Of a stretch of 64,000 bases of DNA, positions 1 to 15,500 are shown in pieces. Position 1 is the first letter of the stretch, and every line of letters starts with the position of its first letter. The position numbers were made by a program, and so were the translations under genes. This DNA is from Pithys albifrons albifrons (Eukaryota; Chordata; Aves; Passeriformes; Thamnophilidae). Under the pieces are notes generated by a model. It was given only the letters and a program-made list of their open reading frames with translations. It did no database searches and was not told the DNA's origin. The stretch lies in NCBI RefSeq assembly GCF_047495875.1, contig NC_092474.1:11346501-11410500 (forward strand), given 5' to 3'.

Positions 1-3000
1 ATCACTGACAGGAGGTATGAGGTCATAATTACAAGGTTTATCTTCACTTCAATTATGTTTTTAATGTGTAAGGCAGAATATTAAAGCTTTATGAATGCAG
101 CTATGTCTGCTCTGGTGATGACTCTTCAAACATTTCTGAGATAATTTAAAAATTTCTACTACTCTGCTATGTCACTGTGATCATTAAAAAACTTCCTCAC
201 GCTTTGTTCCATTACAGTCTTTCATACAAACAAGCTACAAGATCACAGACACTACATCCTGTGAATATGTATCAATTAACATCCAATTAAGACAACTGCT
301 GGGCGTCCTTTTCAATCAGGAGGCAGAGCAGCAAAAACCAAACCCACAAAGGTCATTTGTATTCTCTGGCTCCCTGTGGTCTGTATTAACATGCTGCTCT
401 GTGAGCCTCACTGCTTTAATTGAGATTAAAAGTTGCTGCCCTGGAGAAGAAAACTCCAGTTTTCTTCTTTATCTCTTGCATTTTCTATTCTGCCTTTTTC
501 TTTTTCCCCCTAAAAGATCTTCCTTTTCTGAAGCCTGAAATTGTTACAAGCAGCATTGCTGACGTGCCTTTGATCCAAACCAGCAGCACAGTCATTCTCA
601 CCTGAAATTATCCTCTCCCACAACTTCCTATTTCAATATTTGGTTAAAACCTCAGTGAGTTTGATTTCTTTGCTGCTCTTAACTTTTTTTTCATTTTTTA
701 AACACAGATTTGGCCACAGTGACACTGTGCAAACAGTCAAGATGAGTGGCTGCCACATTTTTATTGTGAAAAGGTCTTACCATGACTCTTAAGGAATTTC
801 CTGGCTGATACAACACAATAAATTTTTTTAAAAAACAGTTAATATGTACCTTTTATGTCCAGATACTAAAGTCTGTTGGATGTTTTTCTGCATACTGGCC
901 CATTTGGCCACTTCATGTTTGAGAAAGCATTAGAGAAAGTGAGTTCATATTTCAAAAATCTGTTCCCTTGACTTTTCTCAAGCAAATTTCTCCATTATAT
1001 TCATATCATGCTTCACTTCTTAAATAATATAAAATATGTAGGATTCATGATTGAATTGCCACAGTAACCAGAATAAACAATACTAGGTGTGCTGCAAGAT
1101 TCCTGCTGGGATTACTGTGTAAGGAATTGGGTTTACAGGACATGACAGGGACAGACAATTGTCCTTCCCAGAAACCAGCATTAAAGTGACCACTCCCACA
1201 CCAGAGCAAAAAGGCACGTTGTTCCTGAGTGCTCTGAGCAGCTTTGACAGGGCTGAACATGCCACACTCCTGATCTTCAACAAATGTGTAAAATACCCCT
1301 TACTGTTTGTAAACGTAAATTACATTTATTTGTGCAGCAGCACAACGTTAAGTCCTCCCTTTCTTCATTTTCCTTCCATTTCAGTTGCCACAGAAACTTT
1401 GTGGTCAGGAATATTCCACCCAGGCATTTGAAACGACATGAACCTTGTTTTGGATGCAACTGTGAATTAAATTTATGGGTCTAAAAGAAGATGGCAGAGT
1501 CAGGGATGTTCAGGAGGGAATTTCTTACTTATCAACCCCTCAAACTCTGCTTGTGGTACTAAAATGAAGTTGGTTCTTCCCACGTTCTGCACCAGCAATA
1601 GGGTTTCTGGAAGCCAAATTAGACACACAAGAACAATTTCACAACATTAACATTCTCTGTGGGTGTGGTACAGGCACAACTGAGCAGAAATTAAGAGAAT
1701 TCTGCTGATAATGTACAGAAAGAACTATAATCCTGTTTGTCCCTTTAGCAGTAGTGGCTTCTGGAGGGGAGGAGGCAAGAGAGACTAAAATCATGGGGAA
1801 AGATGTGACATCAAAACACATTAGGATCAAATCTATTCACATCATTAAAAATATACATTGAACATAATTTCACAGATTGCATTACCATTAAAAATTTAGT
1901 GGAAGGCAAATCTGCATTTATCAAACTATGGCACAGGAAACAAATGTCCCCAGTAAAAAGTAGGCTAAACACTCCATCTGTTAGAGGAAAGAACAGCACT
2001 CACCCGGAGTAATGGGCCGGATCTCACAAGGAATCCCTCCCTGGAGACTCTGCAAGGCCAATTTTGAAACTGGAAATAAAAATCAGGGAAACAGAGGCAT
2101 CACTGAAGGTATTTCCTTACCCGAGACATCCAAGTTCCAATTGCAACAGTTCCAGTGGCAGCTACTCTTAAATTCTCCATGTGACATTCATGATTTATCC
2201 ATGAGAGTAATAACATTTATCCAGCTAATACCTGGCAGTGCTGCAGAGATAAGAAAGGCAGAGCTTGCACATACTTGAGTGCCAGGCATTGTAAGATTGG
2301 GCAAATTAACATCCTTAAAAGCATGAGATGGTGGTAATAAGATAGTTAAAAATAAAAAAAAATGTAAGAAAAAGTATGTCATATATATAAAAATTTTCTT
2401 TTTTTTGCTTTTAGGCATTGAGTTATCCTCATCCACACTGTGCCATCCAGTTCTCTTGGCTGTACAAATCCTGCCCAGATTCAGTTTGTCCAGCTGTAAA
2501 GGCACATGGAGCTCCTTCAGCACATGGAAAGGCTGACTTAGAAAAGCAGGTCTTTTCCTGCCCCTGAATCCTTCAGTTTTAGTCCTCCACAAAGGCCTCA
2601 AAACCCACCTTGTGCAAAAGCAGTCTGAGGTCATGTTGCTCCCTACAATCTTGAAGACAATCTAGATTTTTATAAAATCAAATTTAATTTCATGGGTTCC
2701 TACGACTACAGGATTAGAAGCTCACTCAATCCACTGAACTGGGGAGAATTTCAATGCTGTGGAAAAGCTCAGCTGATCCCAAACATCTCTGGATTGGCCA
2801 AAGCACACAAAATGCCAGGTAGCAACTAATGGCATTTCAAAAGCACATTTCCCAAGTGCCAAATCAAAACTCCTTTATTGTAACCTACTAATAAAATGAC
2901 ATTTTATGTGTCCAGACTGTGACCTGTACTGAAATAAGTGCTCCCATTTGCCTCATCTGAATGTCTACAAATCAATGTGTTAATGTTTAAACTGAGCAAG

Positions 3001-6000
3001 ACTTTTAGTACCAACAGTGATGCTGATTTCCATCTCTGCAAGGATTTCTCATCCTGCTCATCTGAGAAGAAAGAATGCAATGCAACCAAAAGCTCCAAGC
3101 ACCTGCAACTCGTAGATCAAGAAGTAAACTGATCTTTGGCAGGTTCTCATCAAAGAACTTTAATTTGACCTCAAGGAGACAATCCCACTGGAACTTAGCA
3201 ATGAGTAATGACTGCAGGCAAACATAACTAACAGAGCATTTATGGCAAAAACGAGTCATGCTTTACCAAAATGGCTTATCCAGCCTTCAAAATGCATAGG
3301 ATTTATTATTTTGTTTACAGTTATTACTATTTTCAGATAAGTTTATCAAGTGAAATCCACTAAAATTGAATCAACTGAGTAAGTGAATAATAAAAATAAT
3401 TGAGGGAAGAGAAGAATAAAAAGGGAAGTGTGTGAAATTTAATGTTACCACAAGTTACTAGCATAAAATTTAGAAGCTATTCTGACGTAAAAAAATGAAG
3501 CATTTAAAACCACTATGTTATTGTGAAATGGAAAGTTCTGATTCCTCTACAGCAGCACATGCAAAGAAGCTACTTTAACTTCCTTGACTTTTGCACAGTT
3601 AATCTCAGTAAATCAGTGAAAGAGCCTAATTTGCTTTCAACATATGCTGATACAATATCAGATGTTGTCTTGGATGCCACATTTGCTTAGATTTAACCTA
3701 ATTATTAAGTTTTTATATAGATGTCTCTCTTATTGCTGCTTGCTTTGATTCAACTATTTTTCTCTAGTGAATGCTCTTCAGAGACTTCAGGCCTCAGAGG
3801 CTTCTGAACACTGGTGTAATTTGTGCCCTGCTGGGGCTGGCAGGGGCAATTTGTCAGTGCTATTTGCAGCAGGCTGTAACTAAACCCTGCCAGATGTAAA
3901 TCATCTTTTTGTGCTACTGTTTGCACTTCGATTGCAAATGAATCTCCTTCCTCAGATTAACACTCACATCCAAAGTTAGAAGGTTCCAGAAAAATTAGAA
4001 AGCCCTGGAGTCACCTCTGCAAAGCTCCCTGTGCAGTTTGGCAGCTGCTGAAGCCAATAGTGAGAAAGCAGAGGGGATGTCTCTGCAGGCAAGTTGGGAG
4101 TGCAGTCAGAGGGTGTGAGAGCAACAGAAAAGCAGAGGGAAACCTCACTATTGTCACCACCAGGCAGTGACAGTGGTGAAATACGGGTGACAACACAGCC
4201 TGAGTACATGTCAGAGCATGAGTGCCTAAATATCCGTGCCCTCTGCTGAAGCCTCTCCCCAACAGGCCCTCCTGTATCCCACTCCCTCCCCTCAATGTTT
4301 ATTGATTTATTTAAATGAGACCATAAGAAACATCCTGCTGGGGCAGCAGGTTTTAGTGCCTGGTGGCAATAGGGGATACTTTCTAGGAAAAGAATGTACA
4401 AGCAGCTGCTTTCTGTGCTTGGAGCTGTAAAGCAGTGGTGCTCTCCAAACTCAGCTGGCTAAAAGGTACACAGGATCCCAAATCCATGTCCTGTTGTAAC
4501 AGCTCACTACTCATCAGACAAGGGGCACAAAAATTCACTCAGATGCCAGACTCAAGTTGGCTCATTCCCAATGAGTCCATGCAGGTGTTTCTCTAAGAGT
4601 GGCAGATATTTTCCCAGTGATTTTCTCTCACATAATGGACATTATATGTCCTGACACTGTTCAGTTCTGCCTCTTTACAAACCTTGGCACAGCACTGAGT
4701 CACACAGAGACTGCAAAGGGGTAACAGGCACCTTTATACAGAACACTAAAACAACACAGTGTTGGTACAGATGGAGCTATCAAACAATCATCCCTCCTAC
4801 AGCACTGTCAACATTTTCAGTGTATATAAACCTATAAAGACAGAATTGTAAACCCTCTTTTCTCAGCTGTTAGTACAGCAGATTATTATGCCTATAATTC
4901 AACTGCTGCTACTACAGAACCAAAGACTCCTTTGGCATTTCTGTGTGCTCTGGATTAATTTGCCCTGACAGAGCTACAGGTGTACTAAGAGTCCTCAGGT
5001 CCTTTCCCACTTCCCTATAAGAGGAGTGCCCCTTCCCTGGTTCCAGTGAATCAGACTGAAAGGGATCAAATGGAAAATATGTGTTACAGCATTAATTAAG
5101 AAGAGCTTATCATAGAGAAGGTATGTGCAGTCTCAGGGTTCAGTTTGGATCACCAAATATTTCCTGGGATGGTCATCACCTGGGACAGCCCTGTGTCACC
5201 TCTCAAGCATGCAGACAAGTCTGACATGATCCTGCTGTGCATTCCTGTGTGCAGGTGTCCCAACAGCTTCAAATCACAGCCAAGTTCGAGTCTGACAGAG
5301 ATCCTGCAGGAAGCTGAGCAACCATGAGCTTCATGAGCTACCAGGCAGGAGGAAGAGCTTGTTCAATGGCCCAGGCTCAAGGAATGATGCTGTGAGTGTT
5401 TTTGCATTAACAAGCTACAAAACATTGCATGGGAGAGAAATCTTTTACAAGCCCCAACCCAGAAACACTTTCAGTAAGACTCCAAACAAGGAGACTGACA
5501 TTTGGAAAAATCAAAATAATAGGGAAAGCTCCACAGACATAGCTGGGTTTGGAGCACAGAACACAAAGGTTTTCTTATTGATCCTCTGATTTTTTAAGAG
5601 TGTACAAACCAGTCAGCAGTTTTACATAAGGGAATTAAAACCACCTACTTCATTCATTGTTCAAAATGCCTGCAACATTTTTCCTTCTGAGCAGCCATGG
5701 AACTGAAAAACAAGGGAGATGAAAGCTTTTATTTGTTGTTGAACCAGCCCTGGCTAGAAGTACCCCTGGGGCTTTCAGAGAACAGCTGCACCAATTTCAT
5801 AGAACTCTGACTGCATGCTGTGCATGTACAGTGGTTTTACATGCATTAGGTAATAACAAAATGCCTGGATAAACTGATAATCCATTGGGAGACAAGGCAC
5901 TGGGGTACAGGGACTGTGCTGCAGTCCCACTTATCCTGTCAGGCAATTCCTAAGTGCCCTGAGGTGTCCAGAAAAATTAATTCCCAGTAAAAGAAATCAA

Positions 6001-6225
6001 GAAGCTCCTTTATTATGCAGCTTGGAATTATGGAACAGCATATTGCTGATCTTAGCTGGAGCCACACAGGAAATGCTCATCCACACAAGGAAGCTGCTTT
6101 GAGTTAGTTAAAAAAGGAAATTAAATACCAAGTTGGGATAGGTGAGATAGTGCTGGATGCTGAAGTCAGGCTGACAGTTGGGCTTTTTTTCTTAAAGAAA
6201 AACTTCAAAAAAGAATTAAAAAAAT
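1..6225. other. Gene-free AT-rich DNA
   Basis: No open frame with a known domain, no splice-paired exons and no recognisable mobile element. Only short AT-rich low-complexity tracts occur (for example an ATATATATAAAAATTTTC run and T-run near 2,383-2,406). Confidence 0.6.
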
Positions 6226-6510
6226 CATAGAATGGATTGGGTTGGAAAAGACCTCTGAGACCATCAAGTCCAACCCTTGGTCCAACTCCAGTCCCTTTAC
6301 CAGATCATGGCACTCAGTGCCACGGCCAAGCTCAGGTTAAAAACCTCCAGGGATGGGGAATCCACCCCCTCTCTGGGCAGCCCATTCCAATGCCTGAGCA
6401 CTCTCTCTGCAAAGAATTTTTTTCTGCTCTCCAACTTGAATTTCCCCTGGCAGAGCTTGAGCCCATGGTGCCCCCTTGTCCTATTGCTGAGTGCCTGGGA
6501 GAAGGTCAGT
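6226..6510 (-). mobile_element. CR1 LINE, 5'-truncated 3' end
   Basis: The plus strand begins ATCATAGAATGGATTGGGTT and continues GGAAAAGACCTCTGAGACCATCAAGTCC. This is the reverse complement of the CR1 3' terminus, followed by the usual CR1 3' region (CTCTGGGCAGCCCATTCC). The element points to the minus strand, is about 285 bp long and has no intact reading frame. Confidence 0.92.
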
Positions 6511-9500
6511 TGTCAATTGTTATGTATCTGCCAATGCACCATTGTTTCTCTTGAGTTTTACTCATCTCTTTTTTTAATAAAAATTATGCTCTAATCAGCT
6601 CACTGGCATTCATTTTTCTCTAATTTTAAATAAGCTAACAAAGGTGGCATATAATGAAGAATTAAAATCTTTGCTGGATTGTCAAAGAGAATTCAGGTAA
6701 TTGTTAAGTGCATACAGAGAAACTAAAAGGGGTTTAAATTCCAACATTTTATTTATATTTCCAAGGCCTGAGTCACTTTAGACAGAGCCCAGCCTGCCCT
6801 GTAACTGCACTGCTGTAGGACAGAGCCAAGGCCATTTAAATAACAAATACACTGGGGTGGTCTTGGGTGGGTTGGAACAGACTCACCACACAAACTGCCC
6901 TGTGCTGACCAAGAAGTGGCATTTTAGGTAAAATTATCTCCAAGCCTTTCACTATTTTAAATTGCAAGTTAAGGTCATACCAGGCCAAGGCTGAAACCCT
7001 GGGTTTAAGTTAGATCTCCACCAACAGCACCTTGTGCAGCTCCACAGCACCCAAAGGAACAGCCCTTTCAGTCTCAGGGGTTTGAGGTCTAAGAATGTGC
7101 AATATTGACCTGTGTGCTTTAATGAAATATGAATTTTTGAAATAAAAAGTATTTTTGAATGTATTAGTCATTTCTGTGCTAAACTGTAATGCAGTTTAAA
7201 GGTCAGTCTTCTAGAACTGACACATGGAATAACTAACACAGCTAAATTGGATTTTCAGAACAATATTTTTACCTAATTACAAGAGACCCTACAACTCAGT
7301 GATTGTTTTCTAATACCTTCAGGAGGAGTTTCACTCCATAAAACCTATCAAGTGTTCATCAGTCAATAAAAGCTGGTTCCTTATGTGCTGCAAGCTTTAA
7401 ACATTGAATTCAAACACATCTCACTATGAATAATTAAAACATGAAGTTTGCCTGTTGCCTTCTTTAACCTGATCTTCAATCAGAGCTTCCCCAGTCTCCC
7501 CTCTTAACTGAGACAGCACTTGTGAGCAGCAACAGCAGACACCTGGAGTGTTTTTCTGCACATCTTTTTTCCACTGGTTCCTAAAAAACAATAAACAAAA
7601 CCAAGTAACCAAATTTGAAACGTTCAGCAGGTCACAATTTTCAAAATTAAGTGGTGCAAATGAGTTTTTCTACAGAGGTGCAAACTAGAGAAAGAGTGTC
7701 TACACCAGTCTGGGGTAGAAAAACCTACTTTGTCACTAAGTAACTTTGGTGCACAAAGAGAATCTCACAGGAGGTACCTGCAGACAAGTCACTGTGCCAA
7801 ATGCATCCATGTTTTATAAATTGCTACGTTCAAATGCTTAGAAAAGTAACTTTTCTCTTGTAAGACTGTTATACAGACTGTGTCTAACATAAAAAGAATA
7901 TCCAATTTCCAAAACCAGGAATAGGAAAACTGCCTTGTAACTGCCCTTCCCTGGAGATGCACACTGTGACAGACCACTATACTGGGTCTCTGCTTTCACC
8001 CCCAAGGAAGGCACAGAGCCACAGAGAGCCCTAAAGTCACACACAAACACACTCTCAGAACTCCTTCAACCATCAGTTTACTCGACTGGAAAAATGACAC
8101 ATTCCTGCCTATTAAAAAACCTATATGGGTAGATTAATAAAAGGCTTTAGATCCCTCAGCAGTCTGGGGAATGCAGGCTGAAAGGACATGAAGACTAATT
8201 TTTTCCAGCACTAGGTTTTCAGATCAGAGAACTCATTCCAGGCAATCCAAGGGTGCAGGTCTAGGAAGTTGTATCCCTGCAGTCAGGGTAGAGCTGGAAC
8301 ACAAAACGTGCTGCCCACAGACTGGGAGCTGTGGGGGAAACTCCTCCTGTGCAGCTTTGCCACAGCAGAGCAAAGCCCAAACAGGTTCAAGTATTTAGAA
8401 AAGAAATCAGAGCAGAGCACTTTGCTTGTTGAATCTTCACTTGAGAAGGTATAAAAGTCTTTCCAGATTTATGCTTCTATGTGAGATTTCAGCAGAGCAA
8501 AGGTTCAAAGTGTAAGGAGCAACACCCACTGCAGAACTGCAAACATCAGTGTTATACTGGGGTGACTGAGGCAGCCCACAAAAAAGTATATTAAATGGCA
8601 AATAATTATTTCTTATGATCAGCCCTTCTAAATTTCAGAGTTCTCTGGAAGGTACAAAGCTGTCAGATGGATGGAACAGAACACTCTGTAGGTGAAACAA
8701 CTTCAGAAGGAAACTGGTTGAGAAAACTGGAGTAGTTGTCATATTTTGGGCAACATTTAATTCATATCAGGGGACAGTTTTTGAGAGCTCAGTGAAAAAT
8801 CCAATACATTCTAAGTATTTGAACACCCTTTGATCTTGTTTCCACTTTTCAGTCACAGTTTCCTCATGGCCTGTGTGTAACCACAACACCAACCACCTGA
8901 GCACCATCCCAACAACACCAAACCTGGGAACTCCTGTCAGCTTTCCCATCCTCTCTGCTCCAGGAGGAGCAGGGAACAGACTGACACAGAGGGCACTTTT
9001 TTATAATTGCACACATTAGAGACAAAACTAGAAGAAATCTGCTTTGGACACTGCAGAACAGGGAACCTCCACTCTGCTTTGCTCATGACACTATTACTAT
9101 TTTTTTTTCTACTCAGAAGCAGCAAAGCATTGCCAACAGCCAAATACCATTAACTCTACACCTGGTGATACTTGGAATGACACGATTAAACCAAATGAAG
9201 GGTAAGAATAACTTAGTACTGATGGCAGAGAAGAGTGGAGGAATGCAGCCCTCAGGTTTCAAGGGCTTGAAAGCCTCATTTCCCTGAGCACTGGAAGGTT
9301 CTGGAGCCATTTAACCATGGTCATTTCAAGTGTTTAATGCCACAGAGCACTGAGAAAAATTCTCACAGGTGCAACAACCCGCTGGCCCCTCCCTGTGGCC
9401 AGCAAGCTCTGCCAGCCCATGGGGCAAAGGCAGAAATGCTGTGCAGCTCCCTGCCCTCTGCACAGATGCTGAAAGGAGGGAGGTGTCACAGCACCCTCTC

Positions 9501-12500
9501 TGATGGTGTGATTGAACCACCCTCATGGCACAAACCAGGAGGGAACAGCTTCCTTTTTAACAACGTTATCTTGCTTTACAATGCCATGTATTGAAAAGGT
9601 GCAATCTGAGCTGAAAACGGGAACAGCACATAATTATGGAACAGTAGAACTCTCTCTTTTTAATTTGCAGTGCAGATATAAAAGCAGAAGACATTACTGG
9701 TGTGTCTAATTTGCTAAACTCAACAATATATCATCAGGACAATCTGAACAATCTATATCTTGGGTGTTGGGTTTTTTTAGTGTTCCCAACTTAAGGCTTT
9801 CATCATAGCTCTAATTTCCTTTAAGCCATCTAAAATGTCTGTTTCAGTGATCATTTCCTGCTGTCATTATAGTGATGTAAAAAAAATTATCTCACACAAC
9901 TCCATATGTAAGAAACAATAGTTCAAAAATCATAAAGTAATACAGGAAACATCATCATAAAGTGAGATTACAAGAGGAAATTACCCCAAAGTGATGGTCA
10001 TTTTCCCTGAGCTGCGCTCGGCAGCTCCAGGCAGAGGGAGGCAGCAAAGCTGCAGCAGGTGGAGCTCCATTCCGCCGGATTGTCCCTCCATGCCGCGGGA
10101 ATTGTCCCGGCTCCGCTCCCGGGGACCTGGAGGAGGCACAGGTAGAGCCCTGAGTTCCTGCCTTAGTGCTTCCAGCCACCTTGGCATCCTCGGAAAGAAA
10201 GCTGCGGGGTCTTAAAGTCTTTTGGGATGAACAAATTCTTTTGAACAACTTATTTCAGCCAAACCCACCACTTGCAGGCTCTGGATTTTACCCGGACAAT
10301 TCCCAAATACTCCCAGGGTCTCTTCTAGATAATCCTGGAGATTTAAAGTTGCTCAATACTGACAAATCTCTCCTTTTATTAAACAATCTCTCCATGTCAC
10401 ACATCTGTCATCTTTGCAGATGTCATTCTATAAGTTTTGATTCTCCAGCTTTCTTGTCCTCTTCTATTTTTTTGGAAGCAGCCTGAGTTGGTGCAGGGGA
10501 TGCCAGCTATGGATGGGGAATCAAGGTGCAATAATTATGCTTTTAGGGTGTACCTTTTTTTAAAATTTTTTTTTAGCTGATTTAAGGACCCGTTTTGTTT
10601 GCAATTCACAAAGTCTTTTTTCATTCTGGGTGACTCCATAAGTTTATATGTTATGTCAAAAATAGACTGACACACCCATTGCACTCCCCTTCCTTCTCAC
10701 ATGCCACTCCAGTAGGAGCATTACAATTACATTTGCAAACTGTGAATGAGTTTTGATAGAGATAAATCAGCAAAACCTCATCACAAGCCAACATTTGGTC
10801 ATCCAAGTGCAAGATCGACCTCAAGAAATGTATTTTTTATTTTATAAATGCTTAGACAGCTTTTGTAAAGCACCACATATAAAAGTGGTTAGTGCTGTTT
10901 TGCAGGCAGAGCTTTAAATATCGAATTTAGAAGTATTCTAGGCAGTATTCTAGCCAAGCACTCGGGATTTTTTTTCCCCATATCTTCTTTTAGTACTGCT
11001 GCTCAATACTGACCCTTTCTGCCCTTTCACTGGGAAGTGGGAACATGGAAGAGATATCAGGAGCAGAAGGGAATTTTCAATTAAACACAAGAGAGGCTCA
11101 AGACAAAGGACTTCATGAAGAATATATTGCAGAAAATTAAGATTTCTTTAAGAGTAACGAGAATAAAAAAAGCCACAACTAAACATGGAGATATAAATAT
11201 CCATTAGCAGACACCTGATTTGTGTCTGTGCTGTGCCATATCAATAATGCAAAGCACTTTGCGGCTGAGTCTCTGTTGCCAAGGGGAGCCCTCGGTCGGA
11301 GCTGTTGGGTCGGCCCAGCCCCGGGGTGGGCAGGGAGGGGCCTCACCCCACCGACCTGGCACCAGTTTAATGAGCCAGGCAGGTCCCGGCTCCTCCTGCA
11401 CTCCAATGAACACGTTACTGTCAGTGCAGACATATCAGCACAATGGAAGGAGACAGCTGAAAAGTCAGAGAAAGGTTGTCTGCCAGTGAAGGCTTGAGGA
11501 GGAAATTCGGAATAAATAGATTCAATTTCATCTCTGTCAGCAATTTCCTCTGACATCCTAAATAAAACATTTAACACCTTATCCCAGCTAGCAGAAGCCT
11601 TTTTGTGACTACAATGAATTTTAATACAAACTCCACAGCTCGTTGTGCCTCTACTTCTGGTGTGTGGAATGGGAAAAAGAACAGTTCCATAAACATCCAC
11701 TAAGGTTTCCCATATCATAGTGATGGAAAGCAACTGCACAAAGAAAACCTGTTGTTTTCATAACAAAACCAGCTTGAATAGCTTGGCATTGTTTGTTCCA
11801 TCCATTTCTGATACTCCTGGGAGAAATCCTCTCCTCATTTTCTTGCCAACAAAGAGTATTTACTAATTCTGATAAGTTTGGTAAGTTTTGTACAATAATT
11901 GCATCAAATTAATCACAGTTGTAATATTATTGTTGTCATTGCATTTACCCTACAGTTAATTTTAACCCTCTAAGCAACTACACCATTTGAGCTGCCATCT
12001 TTATAATCTCCATAAACTCTTCTCATGAAGATGATTTAAAAATTTTAAAATGTGTCCTTGGAAGTCAATGCAAGTAAGGAAGGGAAAAAAATAGATCATT
12101 TCTATATGACATCTCTCTGTACCACCTCTGTTGTTTACATGGTCCCTGGGTAATGTGCCAGTAATTTGGATATTTGCAACACTCCCAGAGCCTTTTATTC
12201 CCATTTGTGGTTGCACACTGACAATGATAATATTACTCAGCCTTAGCTAATGTTTTCTAGACATTTTCCCTTTACTTAAGTCAGAAATACAAACGTTATT
12301 GCCAAATCTTCTCCCAGGATACCAAATGCCCCAAAGCCATTTTTGATTGCCAAAAAATCCATTCTGCTAGAAATTCATGTAGTTTGTGTTAAACTGAGAA
12401 AAGAAACCCCCATTTGTATCACAGTAGGGCTCAATTCCTTCTTGCTATTGGTAGGGTTCAAAATAGATTACAAAAGTGCTGAAAAGAACCCTTCAGGCAC

Positions 12501-15500
12501 AGAGGACACTCAGAAAGCACAAACATCCATAAACATCTTCAAAAGAATTGTCTTCTTTCTTCTGCTGGTCTAACATAGGACTTCTTATTGCAATGTTATG
12601 CTAAAAACATGAGAGTTCATGAACCAAGGCAGGAGTACTTAATAAAATTATCAGATCGATATCTGCTACAGCACAGAGTCTCTATTCAATCCTAGAGCAG
12701 CAAACAAAAAAAGAACATGCTCTTCTGTTTTATTTCACAGTGAGAGCAAAGTTAATTTGAGAAGGAATTGGGGGAAGACGCAGCTGGAGAGCAGAGTTAC
12801 CAGCCTCAGGAAATTCAAGGAAATGTAATTGAGAACAAATTATCTCTTTAATTACTTTTGACCAAATCAATAAGAACCATGGAGTAAAAAGCATGATGGG
12901 TGCCACCTGGCAGAGGACAAAGAACACCGAAGTTGTAAATTAACACAAAAGTAAAACACAGTCGTGGTCAGACCAATCAAAGCCCTTCTCTTACAGAAGA
13001 AAAGAGGGGGAGGGATATGGGCCCAACAAACAAACTGTGCATGCAGAAGTTAATGGTGGGGTTTGGCCACTGCTCACTGTTCTCAGCTGTGAGGACAGTT
13101 AACACTTGACCATGTTGTTCAACTTCCAAGTTGTCCCATCATAACTCAGGAATCAGAAAGAATCCCCTAGACCTCCTGTTTCCTTCTGAACTTCCATGGC
13201 TTCTCCCACACTGGCCTTTATTTACTCCACACCAGTGCAGGAATTCTCTACTATTTAAGTGTAAGGCACAGCACTTATTCTTGGCAGTGTGTTAATAAAC
13301 CAGAGGGAGATCTCCCCCCTCCTTTGGCTCTGCTCCCAGCTGAGCAGTAACACTCACCCCCAGAGGTCGTGTGTGTGTAACTGTGATGGGTGGGACAGGA
13401 TCTTCTGGCAAGGCAGAGATGGAGGGGCTGCAGGGGCTGCACTGGCATCCAGGAGCAGGGAAGACCCCGAGCCTCCCTATCTGCAGTAATTACAAGATAC
13501 CCATTACCACAGCAGTTTAGCAGTTCACCACCTTGAAGGCATCGATCCTCACAACATTCTTTTCCTGTCGGTCAGTAGTGTGGCATTATCCTCTCTATAT
13601 GTGCAGAATGAAGGCAGGCCAGGATAGACCCTTGTCCCTGGTCACGCAGGGTGTGCAGGAAGAGCAGGGTGTACAAAGCAGGTCAGTGAACCCAAAGCTT
13701 TCATCTTGGTGTGGAACCCCCAGCTCACCTCCCACAGTCTGACGGAATGCCACAGCATTCGTCACTGTCACCAAAGAACGTGAAAGGAGGCAACTCCTGA
13801 ACCTCCTCCTCTCTCCTCAGCCATGTCTTAGTTTAACATTCCAGAGCTGTTTTCCTGGGGCTGCTGAGCACTGAAGTTACAGTTGCATTTCAGACGTGCT
13901 GTCGACACCTTGCCCTCTGCCTTTTTCTCTTTCTTCTCACAACTCCTCGTGGACCTTCAGATCTTCAGTTTCAAGCAGTTCCTTTAAAAATCTTGGCACT
14001 TATATGTGAGCAAGACAATGTGTTCATTTTATGGGCTGAGTAAAAGAAATTTCACTGTGCTGTGACCTCTGTTGGATTTGTTCCTGGAGGGAAGCAGAGT
14101 GGTCATTTTCCATCTCCAGAGCTCCTCATCTCGATTTGTGGCACATATGCTGGGATGGTTGGCTCAGCTGACCCGTTACTGAACCCCTCACAAGGTGTCT
14201 GACAGTGATCAGCTGCTTTATTCCCCTTCACAGTCCAGCTGCTTCAGCCAGAGATGAAATTCTGTCTTGTAGCAGAAACTGAATTTTACAGCACCAAGGA
14301 AGTAGCATCAAGCTGGCCTGGAGCTCAGCACTTTGACAGGACTTTATTCTGCTTCTTCCTCACAGGTCCTTGTAGCCAGGAGGTGCTTCAGGTGGCCACA
14401 GCAGAGGACTGCAAAGTGACCATCTGGCTTAGAAGCCTGATAATAAATACACTGTGTAATGATCTCCACAGTGCCCTGTCCAAATGTCCCACAGATTTGC
14501 AAATATATTAGCAAAAATAGAGGTCTTGAAAACAGTTAGTCAAAAAAAGGTAAAAAAAATTAGGTAGTTTAGGAAGATGATGTTTAAGTAGCAAAATGTC
14601 TTTTTGAGATCACTCTTTCCCCAGGGGTGACTAATTCTCACCTTGTGCCTTAAACTCATGTACAGTCCCTCACACAGATCAGGCCTGCAAATGGAGTGCC
14701 TTTGTTGTCTAAAACCACAGTCACATTAGTCAGAATTCCAAAATAATTCCCCTAGTATTCACCTTAAAGTTTTGGAATAGGTATTACTAAAGAGCAGACA
14801 TGTCTAAAAAGTTGTTTGTTTTTCCAGTGAAACAGAGATGAATTCTACTAAAACTACCATCATTGGCCCAGAAAAAACCCCAACAAAATCCCAAAACTAT
14901 GAGCTGCTTCCTATTTCACTGTCAGACATTCAATGGAAAAAAAAATTCAAGTGCCAGCACAATGCAGACAATGCAGAGAGATTTGTTATGCAGCCTGAGG
15001 TAAAAGGAACAGGCTTTGGAGTCTTTTTCCTGTAAATTGCCATAGTCCACTTAGCAAGTAAATGGATTTGAGGCCAAACCCATCACCATCACTGCATCCA
15101 TTCCCTCAGAAAGACTTCTCTGAGAGGGCCTGGGAACCATCAGGCACCACCCCACTGGATTTGCCCATAAACAGAAAATCTCGTTCTGCAAAAATCAAGC
15201 AAGAATTTTTCCATAAGATCTAAAAATCATGTTAAACTCCAACAACAAAGACATTAAAATACAGTATGACAGATCTCCTGGAACAACTGTCTCAAACAAC
15301 AGCTGGCCAAGGATGACAGATTCACATGGAGGAAAGAGCTGGCTGTGCTTTGGAACAGACACTATTTCAAACTACACCTCAGGACTCCCTTGAAAGAAAA
15401 AACCTTTTTAGTTGGCTTAGGGACAGAAAAACTGTTGGTAGAACCAACAACTAATTATGGTTAAATTCACCTCTGGAACCAACTGGGATGCACAAGCAAG

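Noticed and set aside
11179..11739. A 186-codon open frame on the minus strand
   Set aside because: It begins at GTG, no family is recognised, and no flanking splice signals form a gene model. It crosses a CpG-rich pocket that lowers the stop-codon rate.
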